DNA from: Xanthobacteraceae bacterium
Lineage (GTDB): Bacteria; Pseudomonadota; Alphaproteobacteria; Rhizobiales; Xanthobacteraceae
Length of the DNA: 12,462 nt
Direction: 5' to 3'
Assembly: GCA_030040825.1 (NCBI GenBank)
Contig: JASHSY010000086.1
Location: 1-12,462, forward strand
Shown here: piece by piece, positions 1 through 7,180 of the stretch
How positions within the stretch are numbered: the stretch's first letter is position 1
Layout of the letters: every line of letters starts with the position of its first letter
The notes under the pieces: model-generated
The model's input: the letters and a program-made list of their open reading frames with translations, nothing else
The model's database searches: none
Told to the model about the DNA's origin: nothing
Made by a program: the position numbers and the translations under genes

Positions 1-840
1 GCCGCCGAGAATGAGAACGATGAGCACGGTTGCAGCGCGATCGAGGCTGAGCACACTTAGGTTGACATAGGCGTTGGTTTCCGCCCACAGGCCGCCGGCG
101 ATCCCGGCGATCGCCGCCGAGATAGTGTAGCAGACGACGAGCCGGCGCCGCACCGGTGACCCCACCGCATGCATGCGTAGCAAGTTTTCGCGAATGCCGG
201 TCAGGCTCTGGCCGAACGGCGAATAGACCAGGGTGCGCAGCAACAGGAAGCAGACCAGAACGACGCCGAGGGTGTAGAGAAATTGCGTGTTGGGGTAGAG
301 CGGGTTGAACTCAAACACGCCGAATACCGGCGCGACCGGAAGGCTGGGAAGGCCGTCGAATCCCCCGGTGAAATCGTGCGCCATGTTGGCCGCCTGCTCC
401 AAGAGCGCCATGGTGCAGATGGTGAGCATGAGCAGCGTGAGGCCGCGCGTGCGCAGCAGCACCAGTCCCGATAAAAAGCCGACGATGGCCGCCACTGCCG
501 CGGCGACGACCAGGCTTGAGATCGGCTCGGTCCAGACGCCGTGGAAGGCGAGAAGTCCGACTGTATAGGCTCCGGCGCCGAAGAATGCCGCCTGGCCGAG
601 CGTGATGATGCCAGCGTAGCCAAGCGCCAGATCGAGCGAGAGCGCAAACAGGATGGTGATAAGAAGTTCGGTGCCGAAACCGAGATAGTCGGGAAAGGCG
701 TAGTAGAACACGATAGCGGTGATCCAGGGCAGAGCTTCCCACCAGCGAAAGCGATGACGGCGCATCAGCGTGCGCGCCGCCGGATGCTTGATGCGATCGA
801 GGACGGCGGCTTGCGCCGCTGATGCGGCGGCGTCGCTCAC
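1..840 (-). CDS. livM: LivM-type ABC transporter permease (partial, 3' end beyond window)
   Basis: Inner-membrane permease of a branched-chain amino acid type (HAAT) ABC importer; it pairs with LivH to form the channel. The first 280 codons are present and the frame is open to the left edge. Very hydrophobic segments alternate with short loops. Two family signatures are visible: GYAGIITLGQAAFFGAGAY in the N-terminal third, and SPFGQSLTGIRENLLRMHAVG-like sequence in the cytoplasmic loop. The visible end, VLIVLILGG, is the beginning of the conserved loop that contacts the ATPase, so only about 40-60 residues should be missing. The start is GTG at 838-840, inside the livH stop (shared GTGA), which implies translational coupling. 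The substrate cannot be read from the sequence; members of this family carry branched-chain amino acids, amides, urea or aromatic acids. Confidence 0.93.
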   Translation of the reverse strand, partial: MSDAAASAAQAAVLDRIKHPAARTLMRRHRFRWWEALPWITAIVFYYAFPDYLGFGTELLITILFALSLDLALGYAGIITLGQAAFFGAGAYTVGLLAFHGVWTEPISSLVVAAAVAAIVGFLSGLVLLRTRGLTLLMLTICTMALLEQAANMAHDFTGGFDGLPSLPVAPVFGVFEFNPLYPNTQFLYTLGVVLVCFLLLRTLVYSPFGQSLTGIRENLLRMHAVGSPVRRRLVVCYTISAAIAGIAGGLWAETNAYVNLSVLSLDRAATVLIVLILGG

Positions 841-1712
841 GTTTCTTTCCTTCCGAACAAGCCCTGCGGCCGCCACAGCAGCAGCAGGATGGTGAGCACA
901 TAAATAAAAATGGTACCGCCCTTTGGCAGGTAGAGCTTCAGCGCGAAATCGAGCACGCCGAGCAGCAACGAGGCGCAGTAGACGCCGACCACGCTGCCGA
1001 GCCCGCCGACCGAGACCGCGATCAGGAAATAGACCAGGTATTTGAGTGCGTATTGCGGATCGAGGCCCAAAAACTCGGCGCCGAGACCGCCGCCAAGCGC
1101 CGCCATACCGCTGCCGAAGGCGAAGGTGATGGTGAACAACCGATCGACATTGATGCCGAGCGACTCCGCCATGCGGCGATTGTCCACGGTGGCGCGGATT
1201 TGCGCGCCGATGCGGGTGCGCTCGAACGCAAGCCAGATGCCGAGCACGATGAGGAACCCAACGACGATCAGGAAGATGCTGTAGGTGCGATACTGCATGA
1301 AGCCGAGACTGAGCTGGCCGCCGAGTGCCGCAGGCAACTCCAGGGGCTGGCTTTCCGGACCGATTGCGATCGTCGTCCCGGCAATAAAAATAAAAATCAG
1401 GCCGATGGTCAGCAGCACCTGATCGAGCTCACCGGCCCGATAAAGCGGGCGATAAAGAGTGCGCTCGATCGCGACGCTGATCGCGGCAGTGGCGACAAAG
1501 CCGATCGCCAGCGCCGCGGCAAAATCAACGTGCGCGCGGTTCATCGCCAGCACGATGACGTAGCCGCCGAACATGGCGAATGCGCCGTGGGCGAGGTTGA
1601 CGAATCCCATCAGCCCCATCGTCACCGAAAGACCGACGGAAACGACAAACAGCACGGTACCGGCGGACAGCCCGCCTAGAACGATACCGGCCAGGTCAGA
1701 GATAAAATCCAC
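837..1712 (-). CDS. livH: LivH-type branched-chain amino acid ABC transporter permease
   Basis: Inner-membrane permease of 291 residues, the usual LivH length, with about eight hydrophobic segments. Family landmarks are the N-terminal GLMGFVNLAHGAFAMFGGYV, the cytoplasmic loop RTRIGAQIRATVDNRRMAESLGINVDRLF (quoted here in part: the IRATVDNRRMAESLGI core), and the ATPase-contacting stretch AVSVGGLGSVVGVY. The C-terminus WRPQGLFGRKE is also typical. The start is GTG at 1710-1712; no ATG is in frame nearby, and the ATG at 1717-1719 is in another frame. The ribosome binding site is weak. The stop overlaps the livM start by 4 bases. The gene lies 200 bases downstream of the binding-protein gene, across a structured spacer, so it probably shares that transcript at lower abundance. 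The substrate is not determinable. Confidence 0.95.
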   Translation of the reverse strand: MDFISDLAGIVLGGLSAGTVLFVVSVGLSVTMGLMGFVNLAHGAFAMFGGYVIVLAMNRAHVDFAAALAIGFVATAAISVAIERTLYRPLYRAGELDQVLLTIGLIFIFIAGTTIAIGPESQPLELPAALGGQLSLGFMQYRTYSIFLIVVGFLIVLGIWLAFERTRIGAQIRATVDNRRMAESLGINVDRLFTITFAFGSGMAALGGGLGAEFLGLDPQYALKYLVYFLIAVSVGGLGSVVGVYCASLLLGVLDFALKLYLPKGGTIFIYVLTILLLLWRPQGLFGRKET

Positions 1713-1750
1713 AGCCCATCCCGTCAGCCCCTCGTGGCGAAGGGGCGCGT

Positions 1751-1814
1751 GGCGAATAACGAACAGCGAATAGCAGAAAAATCAATTCGCCGCGTCCTGC
1801 ATTCGCTATTCGCC
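1751..1814. repeat. Imperfect inverted repeat in the livK-livH spacer
   Basis: The arms are GGCGAATAACGAAC (1751-1764) and ATTCGCTATTCGCC (1801-1814). In the minus-strand transcript they pair over 14 positions, with two G-U wobbles and a 36-base loop. The loop holds a further GCGAATAGC copy (1767-1775). The sequence is built from repeats of a GCGAAT(A/G) unit, which resembles dispersed intergenic elements of Bradyrhizobium-like genomes. That family link comes from memory and was not tested. Confidence 0.6.
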
Positions 1815-1839
1815 CTACCGCAGCCGGGAGGAAGGCGCC

Positions 1840-1865
1840 AACCCTCCCCGCAAGCGGGGAGGGTT
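1840..1865. repeat. Perfect GC-rich palindrome, possible attenuator or mRNA stabiliser
   Basis: The arms are AACCCTCCCCGC (1840-1851) and GCGGGGAGGGTT (1854-1865), separated by AA. This is a perfect 12-base palindrome 48 bases downstream of the binding-protein stop. There is no U-run after it in the minus-strand transcript, so it is not a classical terminator. By analogy with the repeats between malE and malF, it could protect the 3' end of the binding-protein mRNA and reduce read-through into livHM. That role is inferred. Confidence 0.7.
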
Positions 1866-1912
1866 GGGAAGGCCAGGAAGGCGACCCGTTACGAGGATCG
1901 CCGTCGCGCCGG

Positions 1913-3124
1913 TTACTGCTTGCAGCGGCCGATGCCGAGCTCTTTGCACTGGTCTTTCACGTTGTCGATAGTCGCCAGTACCTTCTCGTGCAGCTTCTTG
2001 TCGGCACCCATCACCACCTCGTCGAGGTATTCATTCATGATGATGTCGCGCGTCTTCGGATCGATCTCAATCGGTCCCTGTGGGCTGTTAAACTTCCAGC
2101 CCTCGAGCGATTTCACGGCTGCGTCGCCGTCCATCTTGCCCTTGGTGGCGTGAATGGCATGAACCACGGCGGCCATGCCGTCGTAGCCGCCAACGGCGAC
2201 GAAGTCAGGTGTCGAGTCCTCGCCGTAATCCTTCTTCCAGGCGGCGACAAAGCGCTTGTTTTCCGGATTATTCAGATCGGCGTTGTAGTGATGCATGGTG
2301 ATCAGGCCGACCGCGGCTGGGCCCATCGCCTGCAGCTTGATGTCCTGCACGATGTCGCCGGGACCGATCAGCTTGATGCCGGCAGCGCGCATGCCGAGCG
2401 CGCCGTAGGTCTTGACCACGGCGCTGGCGTGATCGCCGGCCGGCACGAATACGTAAAGCACGTCCGGCTTCTCATCCTTGGCGCGCTGGAAGAACGGCGT
2501 GAAATCCGGCACTTGGCCGGGGCCACCCGACGGAATGGCGTCGATGACCTTGCCGCCATTGGACTCAAACGCGTTCTTGAATGCCTCATAACTGTCCTTG
2601 CCCGGTGGGTAGTCGGTGTAGGCCACGACCGCCGTCTTGGCGTGCAGGTTCTTCGCCGCCGCCACGCCCATGGTGTAGCCCGACTGCCACATGGTGAACG
2701 ACGTTCGCACGTATTCGGGCGCCAGGTTGGTGATGAAGGCGGTACCGGCGTTGACGATGACCGCAAGCTTCTTGCCGGCGGCGATCAACGGCGCCGACGC
2801 GATGGCGTCCGGCGAATACATGAAGCCGACAATCGCGTCGACTTTGTCCTGGGTGAGCAGTTCCTGGACCATCACTTTTGCTTCGGCGCCGTTCGGGGCT
2901 TTCGAGTCGCGTTTGACGAAGGTGATTTTGTAGGGCTTCAGCTTGTCGGCATTGAGCTTGAGATAAAGGTCGATGCCGCGTTCCGTTTGCTGCGTAAGCT
3001 CGGCGCCGATGCCGGTATAGGGCAGCACCAGACCGATCTTCACGTCTTGCGCCGAGGCTTGTGTCACGGCTCCGCCAGCCGTAACCGCAAGCGCGGCGAA
3101 GGCCGTAATCATAGGTTTGAACAT
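1913..3124 (-). CDS. Periplasmic substrate-binding protein of the HAAT/Liv ABC importer
   Basis: Secreted solute-binding protein (403 residues) that delivers ligand to the LivHM permeases. Residues 1-25 form a signal peptide: a basic start, a hydrophobic core, then cleavage after QASA to give QDVKIG. The mature part begins with the family's VKIGLVLPYTGIGAELTQQ strand-loop and continues through two Leu/Ile/Val-binding lobes (type I periplasmic fold); VDAIVGFMYSPDAIASAPLIA is the typical second-strand region. It lacks a lipobox cysteine, so it is soluble and periplasmic. Two cysteines near the end (CKELGIGRC, about residues 393-401) may form a disulphide. The ATG start has a strong GGGAGGA site 6 bases upstream. 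The ligand is unknown; close relatives are annotated for amino acids or aromatic acids, so I do not assign livK or a specific substrate. Confidence 0.93.
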   Translation of the reverse strand: MFKPMITAFAALAVTAGGAVTQASAQDVKIGLVLPYTGIGAELTQQTERGIDLYLKLNADKLKPYKITFVKRDSKAPNGAEAKVMVQELLTQDKVDAIVGFMYSPDAIASAPLIAAGKKLAVIVNAGTAFITNLAPEYVRTSFTMWQSGYTMGVAAAKNLHAKTAVVAYTDYPPGKDSYEAFKNAFESNGGKVIDAIPSGGPGQVPDFTPFFQRAKDEKPDVLYVFVPAGDHASAVVKTYGALGMRAAGIKLIGPGDIVQDIKLQAMGPAAVGLITMHHYNADLNNPENKRFVAAWKKDYGEDSTPDFVAVGGYDGMAAVVHAIHATKGKMDGDAAVKSLEGWKFNSPQGPIEIDPKTRDIIMNEYLDEVVMGADKKLHEKVLATIDNVKDQCKELGIGRCKQ

Positions 3125-3130
3125 CAGAAA

Positions 3131-3137
3131 TCCTCCC
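3131..3137 (-). promoter_or_regulatory. Strong Shine-Dalgarno site of the binding-protein gene
   Basis: GGGAGGA in the minus strand lies 6 bases from the ATG at 3122-3124. It is by far the best ribosome binding site in the Liv cluster, as expected for a binding protein needed in excess over its permeases. The remainder of the spacer (3138-3307) shows no promoter I can support. Confidence 0.75.
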
Positions 3138-3307
3138 AGTGTTTAGTTATGTCCATGCCCACATTCGCGCTGATTACATTGTCATACTAGGGCGAAAGCG
3201 GGAAACGCCACAAGCGAAGGCCCGCCGCGGCAATGCGGGTCTTCGTCGCGCCCGCTGACTGGTCGAAAAGCCGGTTGACTGGGACAATACGAGGCAGGGT
3301 GTGCGCA

Positions 3308-4984
3308 TCACTTCTGCGATGAAGACGAGTACCTGTGGAGAGCGTTTATCTCGGCTTCGCGCGCAAGCGTCGACAGGCCGCGTAATGGCAGCACGCGATT
3401 TTCGGCAATGGTGGCTTCAAGCTTTGCTTGGTTGACGCTCAACTGCGACCGGTCGTTTTGCGGGTGCCACAGATGAAGGACCCCGGTAGCGAAGCGGCCA
3501 TCCTTGCGCCGCACGCCCGCATGAAGAAGGCGCGCGACCAGGTCGGAATCCTCCAGGCCCCAGCCGACATAGCTGCCGTCGAAGCCGTCGATGCGGTCGA
3601 GATCGACGCGCGCGACCGCAAGGTTGCAAGTTTGCGCGCCCGCCCAACTGTTAGGGTTGAGTTTGCGCAACGGGCCGAGCGGTAGGCGCAGCGCCGGCAG
3701 CAGTCGATTGATACCTCCGTGCAACCATTCGCGCACCAAGACTGCCAAGCTCCAGCTTTCGACCGGCGTTCCCGCTGCGAGCGCCGCCCTGGTAAACTCG
3801 GGCCCCAGCAGGATGCGGTTGCCGGGCACAAACCATCCCGGCTCCGCGAGCGCGCGGTGACGGGCGATGAAATCGGTGCGCGCGAGGCAGTCGCCATCGA
3901 TGAAGACACAATACTTTCCCACGCTGGCGCGAATTCCGCGGTTGCGGATTTCGCCGCCGCGAAAACCGGCATGCTCGTGACGGATATGTTTGATTGCAAC
4001 GCCACCGCGCGACGCCCAACGTTCGACAACGCGCGCCGTCTGCGGCCCTGAGCCGTCATCTGCAACGATAATCTCGAAATTGCGATCGGACTGCGCGGCA
4101 AGCGACCGTAACGCTGCATCGAGTGCATCTTCGCGATTGTAGGTCGAGACGATCACCGAAATAAGATCGTTCTCACGCAGATGAGAACGATCGGCCGCAT
4201 TATGTGCGCTGCGGCTTCGGCTGAGACGGGCTTGCCATCGCCGTTTGCGCTCACGCAGGATCCGAAACGGCAAGGCCAGATAGTATTTACGCGCGATCTG
4301 CCAAGCTCCCAATATCCCGACCGGCGACGCCTCGCTCGCCGGCACGTACCAGCCATTCAATCCGGTGCGGCGGATCAAGCTGTAGCCGGCGCCGGACAGA
4401 TATCGATGCGTCGCAAGACTGGTCACATGATCTTCCACCAAAATTAGCCGCGGCCGCCAACGCGCGAGATCGAAACCGCGCAACACCTCGACCTCGTGGC
4501 CTTCCACGTCGATCGAAACGAAATCGATCGGCGTCGGCGCTTCGGCCTCGGCCAGGATGTCGTCGAGCGTCCGCGTCGGAACGTCGATGGTTCCGTGCGA
4601 AACGGACCGCGCGACGGCAAGCTCAGGTCGGAGCGAAGAATGTGGTCCGGAAAGATAAAGCGTCATTGCGCCGCCGGCGTTTTGCGGGGACGAACATGCC
4701 GCCGCGACGACGCGTGCTTTCCGTCTTTGTCGCAATTGCGCTACGAGGTCCGGCTGCGGCTCGACCAAAATCCCGGTCCAACCGCTTTGTTCGAGCGGCC
4801 AGCTCTGCGAGCCGCGCTGCGGCTCGTTGGCGCCCACTTCGACGAAAAATCCGCTTCGCGAAGCACCGAAGAATTCGGCCTTAAGCGCTTCTTCGGCGGT
4901 ATCCGGAAAAACGGTTCGCATGCTGCGCTGGCCTGGTCGTCCGCTGCGGGCGCGCCAGCATGGCCGCCGGAATGCCTCTGTCAA
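3308..4984 (-). CDS. FkbM-family methyltransferase fused to family 2 glycosyltransferase
   Basis: Two-domain enzyme, probably modifying a surface polysaccharide. Residues about 45-240 form an FkbM-type SAM-dependent methyltransferase: the SAM loop FVEVGANEP (47-55), the acidic strand-end ILVEPQPD (72-79), and DFVSIDVEGHEVEVLRGFD (154-172). A basic linker (241-272) leads to a GT-A fold family 2 glycosyltransferase. Its landmarks are LISVIVSTYNRE (274-285), IVADDGS (306-312), the metal-binding FIDGDC (D363/D365), the acceptor-side GWGLEDSDL (474-482; galactosyltransferase-type C-terminal motif) and the histidines of LHLWHP (503-508). All key residues are present. The start is uncertain: TTG at 4982-4984 follows an in-frame stop directly and gives 558 residues; ATG at 4919-4921 would give 537 and still contain both domains. 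Neither has a strong ribosome site. It is divergent from the WaaE-like gene. The donor sugar and acceptor are unknown. Confidence 0.88.
   Translation of the reverse strand: MTEAFRRPCWRARSGRPGQRSMRTVFPDTAEEALKAEFFGASRSGFFVEVGANEPQRGSQSWPLEQSGWTGILVEPQPDLVAQLRQRRKARVVAAACSSPQNAGGAMTLYLSGPHSSLRPELAVARSVSHGTIDVPTRTLDDILAEAEAPTPIDFVSIDVEGHEVEVLRGFDLARWRPRLILVEDHVTSLATHRYLSGAGYSLIRRTGLNGWYVPASEASPVGILGAWQIARKYYLALPFRILRERKRRWQARLSRSRSAHNAADRSHLRENDLISVIVSTYNREDALDAALRSLAAQSDRNFEIIVADDGSGPQTARVVERWASRGGVAIKHIRHEHAGFRGGEIRNRGIRASVGKYCVFIDGDCLARTDFIARHRALAEPGWFVPGNRILLGPEFTRAALAAGTPVESWSLAVLVREWLHGGINRLLPALRLPLGPLRKLNPNSWAGAQTCNLAVARVDLDRIDGFDGSYVGWGLEDSDLVARLLHAGVRRKDGRFATGVLHLWHPQNDRSQLSVNQAKLEATIAENRVLPLRGLSTLAREAEINALHRYSSSSQK
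4165..4192. repeat. Perfect 11-bp inverted repeat at the domain junction
   Basis: The arms are GATCGTTCTCA (4165-4175) and TGAGAACGATC (4182-4192) with a 6-base loop. The repeat lies inside the methyltransferase-glycosyltransferase gene and covers codons about 265-274, the last linker residues before the glycosyltransferase domain. The arms are seen directly; any role is unknown. Confidence 0.75.
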
Positions 4985-5081
4985 TCTCGGAAACTAGGCA
5001 CTTGGCCGGCCGCACTTGCGACCTTCCACCCGCGGTGCAAAAACTGCGGTGCATGAGAAGCCGACCGAGGAAACAGAATTT

Positions 5082-5831
5082 ATGCCGCAGCTCAGCGCCA
5101 TCGTTATTACGCGAAACGAGGCCGGCAATATCGGCGCCTGCCTGGACACGCTTGCGTTCTGCGACGAAATAATCGTGGTCGATTGCGGCAGCACCGACTC
5201 GACTGCCGATATTGCGCGACAAAAAGGGGCCCGCGTCGAACTGCATGAGTGGCACGGGTTCGGGCCGCAGAAGAATTACGCGCTCTCGCTCGCCACCGGC
5301 ACTTGGGTTCTCACCGTCGATGCAGATGAACGTGTCAGCGGCGACCTTGCCGCCGCCATCAAACAGGCGATCGCCGAAGGCGGAGCCGACGGCTGGGAGT
5401 TTCCGCGGCTGTCGAGCTTTTGCGGCCGTCCGATGCGCCATTCCGGCTGGTATCCCGATTATGTGCTGCGCCTGTTTCGGCGCGGCAAGGCAGCCTTTGA
5501 CGATGTCATTGTGCACGAGCGGGTGATCTGCCCCGGCAAAGTCAAACGGTTGCGTCCGCCGCTGATCCATCAACCGGTCTTGAAGCTCGAAGATGCGTTG
5601 TCGCGCATGGACCGCTATTCGACGGCAAGCGCGGCGGCGCTGGTCGCTTCGGGGCGAAGGGTATCGTTCCTGACCGGCATCGGGCACGGACTCTTTTCAT
5701 TCTTGCGGACTTACGTGCTGCGCGCCGGTTTCCTCGACGGCGCGGAAGGCTTTCTGCTGTCGGTCGCCAACGCAGAAGGCAGCTACTACCGGTACATGAA
5801 AGTTTGGCTCGCCACCCGGCAGCCGCGCTGA
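5082..5831 (+). CDS. WaaE/KdtX-type lipopolysaccharide core glycosyltransferase (family 2)
   Basis: Small cytoplasmic or membrane-associated glycosyltransferase (249 residues, normal for the WaaE/KdtX group) that adds a sugar to the lipopolysaccharide core or a related glycan. The GT-A fold shows LSAIVITRNEAGNI (4-17), the donor site VVDCGSTDST (32-41), the basic FGPQKNYALSLA (60-71), the metal-binding VDADERVS (79-86), and the family-specific MRHSGWYPDYVLRLFRRG (118-135) followed by VHE (144-146). A hydrophobic C-terminal part (about 196-230) may contact the membrane. The ATG at 5082 is chosen over an upstream in-frame start at 5016 because homologous sequence begins there and GAGG (5067-5070) precedes it. 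The stop is followed by a GC-rich hairpin. It is divergent from the fused methyltransferase-glycosyltransferase, suggesting a shared polysaccharide role. The exact sugar is not readable. Confidence 0.9.
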   Translation: MPQLSAIVITRNEAGNIGACLDTLAFCDEIIVVDCGSTDSTADIARQKGARVELHEWHGFGPQKNYALSLATGTWVLTVDADERVSGDLAAAIKQAIAEGGADGWEFPRLSSFCGRPMRHSGWYPDYVLRLFRRGKAAFDDVIVHERVICPGKVKRLRPPLIHQPVLKLEDALSRMDRYSTASAAALVASGRRVSFLTGIGHGLFSFLRTYVLRAGFLDGAEGFLLSVANAEGSYYRYMKVWLATRQPR

Positions 5832-5834
5832 GTA

Positions 5835-5850
5835 CGGCCTTTCGGGGCCG
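5835..5850 (+). terminator. Possible hairpin terminator after the WaaE-like gene
   Basis: CGGCC (5835-5839) and GGCCG (5846-5850) pair around TTTCGG, starting 4 bases after the stop codon. A second GC-rich stretch follows, but there is no U-run, so intrinsic termination is only possible. Confidence 0.4.
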
Positions 5851-5886
5851 CGCCGGGCCGCGCAAAGGGTGCGGGAAACCGATTGG

Positions 5887-5902
5887 TTAATCGGGTCTTA
5901 AC
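5887..5902 (+). promoter_or_regulatory. CtrA-type binding box upstream of the dapC-ftsK unit
   Basis: TTAATCGGGTCTTAAC matches the alphaproteobacterial CtrA consensus TTAA-N7-TTAAC at every fixed position. It is the only full match I found in the window, and it lies in the only intergenic region ahead of the aminotransferase-ftsK pair, 58-67 bases before the start. A plausible -10 (TATGCT 5914-5919, or CTATGG 5918-5923) lies 11-15 bases downstream, so the box would sit around -35, the usual place for CtrA activation. Binding itself is inferred. Confidence 0.6.
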
Positions 5903-5959
5903 CTCGGCGCACCTATGCTATGGCGTCGGTGATGCGGCGGGCGGCCCCGCTGTTGATTG

Positions 5960-7171
5960 ATGTACAGGATGACCCGCCAGGCTTCCCTTTCGCCGGTTCG
6001 CGCGCCTGACGCGCGCTCGCCTTTCGTGCGGCTGCGTGAACTGCTCGGCGACATCCCGCCGGGTAAGCCCGCGATCAGCATGGCGGTTGGTGAACCGCAG
6101 CATCCGATTCCTCCTTTCGTCGGCCCGGTGATTGCCGCCCATGTCGAGGAGTTCGGCCGCTATCCGATGAATAAGGGTCTCGATGCGTTCGGCGAAGCGG
6201 TGGCCAAATGGCTCAACCGCCGCTACGCGCTCGAGCGTCCGGTCGATCCGGCTTCGGAAGTGCTGGTGCTGAACGGCACGCGGGAGGGACTTTTCCTTGC
6301 CGCGCTGGCCGCGAAGAAATGGGTGAAGCCGCGCGTCGGCCGGCCGGCCGTACTCATTCCCAATCCGTTTTACGCGGCATATGCGGCGGGTGCGATTGCC
6401 GCCGAATGCGAGCCGGTCTATCTGCCGGCGACCGCGGCGACGGGCTTTCTACCGGACTTGAGCGCGCTCACCGACGAGCTGCTCGGTCGTGTCGTTGCCT
6501 GCTATCTGGCCTCGCCGTCGAATCCGCAGGGCGCGGTGGCCGACCGCGGCTATCTCAGCAAGCTTGCCGCCTTGGCGCGCCGTCACGGCTTTCTGGTTTT
6601 CTGCGACGAATGTTATTGCGAGATCTACAGCGATCGGCCGCCGCCGGGGATGCTGGAAGCCGCCGCGCCGGATTTCGCCAATGCCGTCGTCTTTCATTCG
6701 CTGTCCAAGCGGTCGAGCCTGCCCGGCCTGCGCGTCGGCTTTGCTGCCGGTGATCGCCGCTTCCTCGGCGCCTTTCTGGAACTGCGCAATGTCGCCGCGC
6801 CGCAGGTAGCGATGCCGGCGCAGCACGTTGCCATAGCCGCCTACAACGATGAGACGCACGTCGAGGAAAATCGGCGGCTTTATCGGGAGAAATTCGATCT
6901 CGCCGATCGGATCGTCGGCGACCGTTATCATTACCGCCGGCCGCCCGGCGGATTTTTCCTTTGGCTCAACGTGGCGGCGCAAGGCGGCAGCGAAGCGGCG
7001 ACATTGGCGCTATGGCGTGAAGCCGGCGTCCGCGTTGTCCCCGGCCGCTATCTCGCGCGCGAACAGGCCGACGGTAGCAATCCCGGCGCCGACTATATCC
7101 GCGTCGCCATGGTGCAGAACAAGGAGACCACCGCCGAGGCGCTGCATCGCCTGGTCGCGGTGCTGGGGTGA
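5960..7171 (+). CDS. dapC: DapC-like succinyldiaminopimelate aminotransferase
   Basis: PLP-dependent class I/II aminotransferase of about 400 residues. The DapC group converts N-succinyl-L-2-amino-6-oxopimelate to N-succinyl-LL-diaminopimelate, with glutamate as amino donor, in the cytoplasmic route to lysine and peptidoglycan diaminopimelate. Visible motifs are ISMAVGEPQHP near the N-terminus, RYPMNKGLDAF, LNGTREGLFLA, PNPFYAAY, SPSNPQGAV, the PLP-pocket FCDECYCEIY, and the Schiff-base lysine in SLSKRSSLPGLRVGF (Lys codon 6707-6709). The GEPQHP, NGTREGLF and SLSKRS...GL wording is characteristic of DapC rather than aspartate aminotransferases. Start choice is open: ATG 5960 or ATG 5969, the latter beginning MTRQASLSPVRAP; neither has a clear ribosome site. 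It ends 9 bases before ftsK, so the two are surely cotranscribed. Substrate assignment rests on motif recall. Confidence 0.85.
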   Translation: MYRMTRQASLSPVRAPDARSPFVRLRELLGDIPPGKPAISMAVGEPQHPIPPFVGPVIAAHVEEFGRYPMNKGLDAFGEAVAKWLNRRYALERPVDPASEVLVLNGTREGLFLAALAAKKWVKPRVGRPAVLIPNPFYAAYAAGAIAAECEPVYLPATAATGFLPDLSALTDELLGRVVACYLASPSNPQGAVADRGYLSKLAALARRHGFLVFCDECYCEIYSDRPPPGMLEAAAPDFANAVVFHSLSKRSSLPGLRVGFAAGDRRFLGAFLELRNVAAPQVAMPAQHVAIAAYNDETHVEENRRLYREKFDLADRIVGDRYHYRRPPGGFFLWLNVAAQGGSEAATLALWREAGVRVVPGRYLAREQADGSNPGADYIRVAMVQNKETTAEALHRLVAVLG

Positions 7172-7180
7172 AATAGCGCG

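Noticed and set aside
311..901. Minus-strand frame of 196 codons over the start of livM
   Set aside because: This is the wrong frame. The LivM frame from GTG 840 gives continuous conserved transmembrane sequence to the window edge.
822..1679. Plus-strand open frame of 285 codons opposite livH
   Set aside because: The highly charged Gln/Asp/Arg-rich product has no domain, and the opposite strand is a textbook LivH.
1988..3190. Plus-strand open frame of 400 codons opposite the binding-protein gene
   Set aside because: It is antisense to a clear solute-binding protein with signal peptide and ribosome site. Its translation has no recognisable motif and follows from GC-rich third-position bias.
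4881..5687. Minus-strand frame of 268 codons opposite the WaaE-like gene
   Set aside because: The plus strand encodes a complete glycosyltransferase with catalytic motifs; this frame has none.
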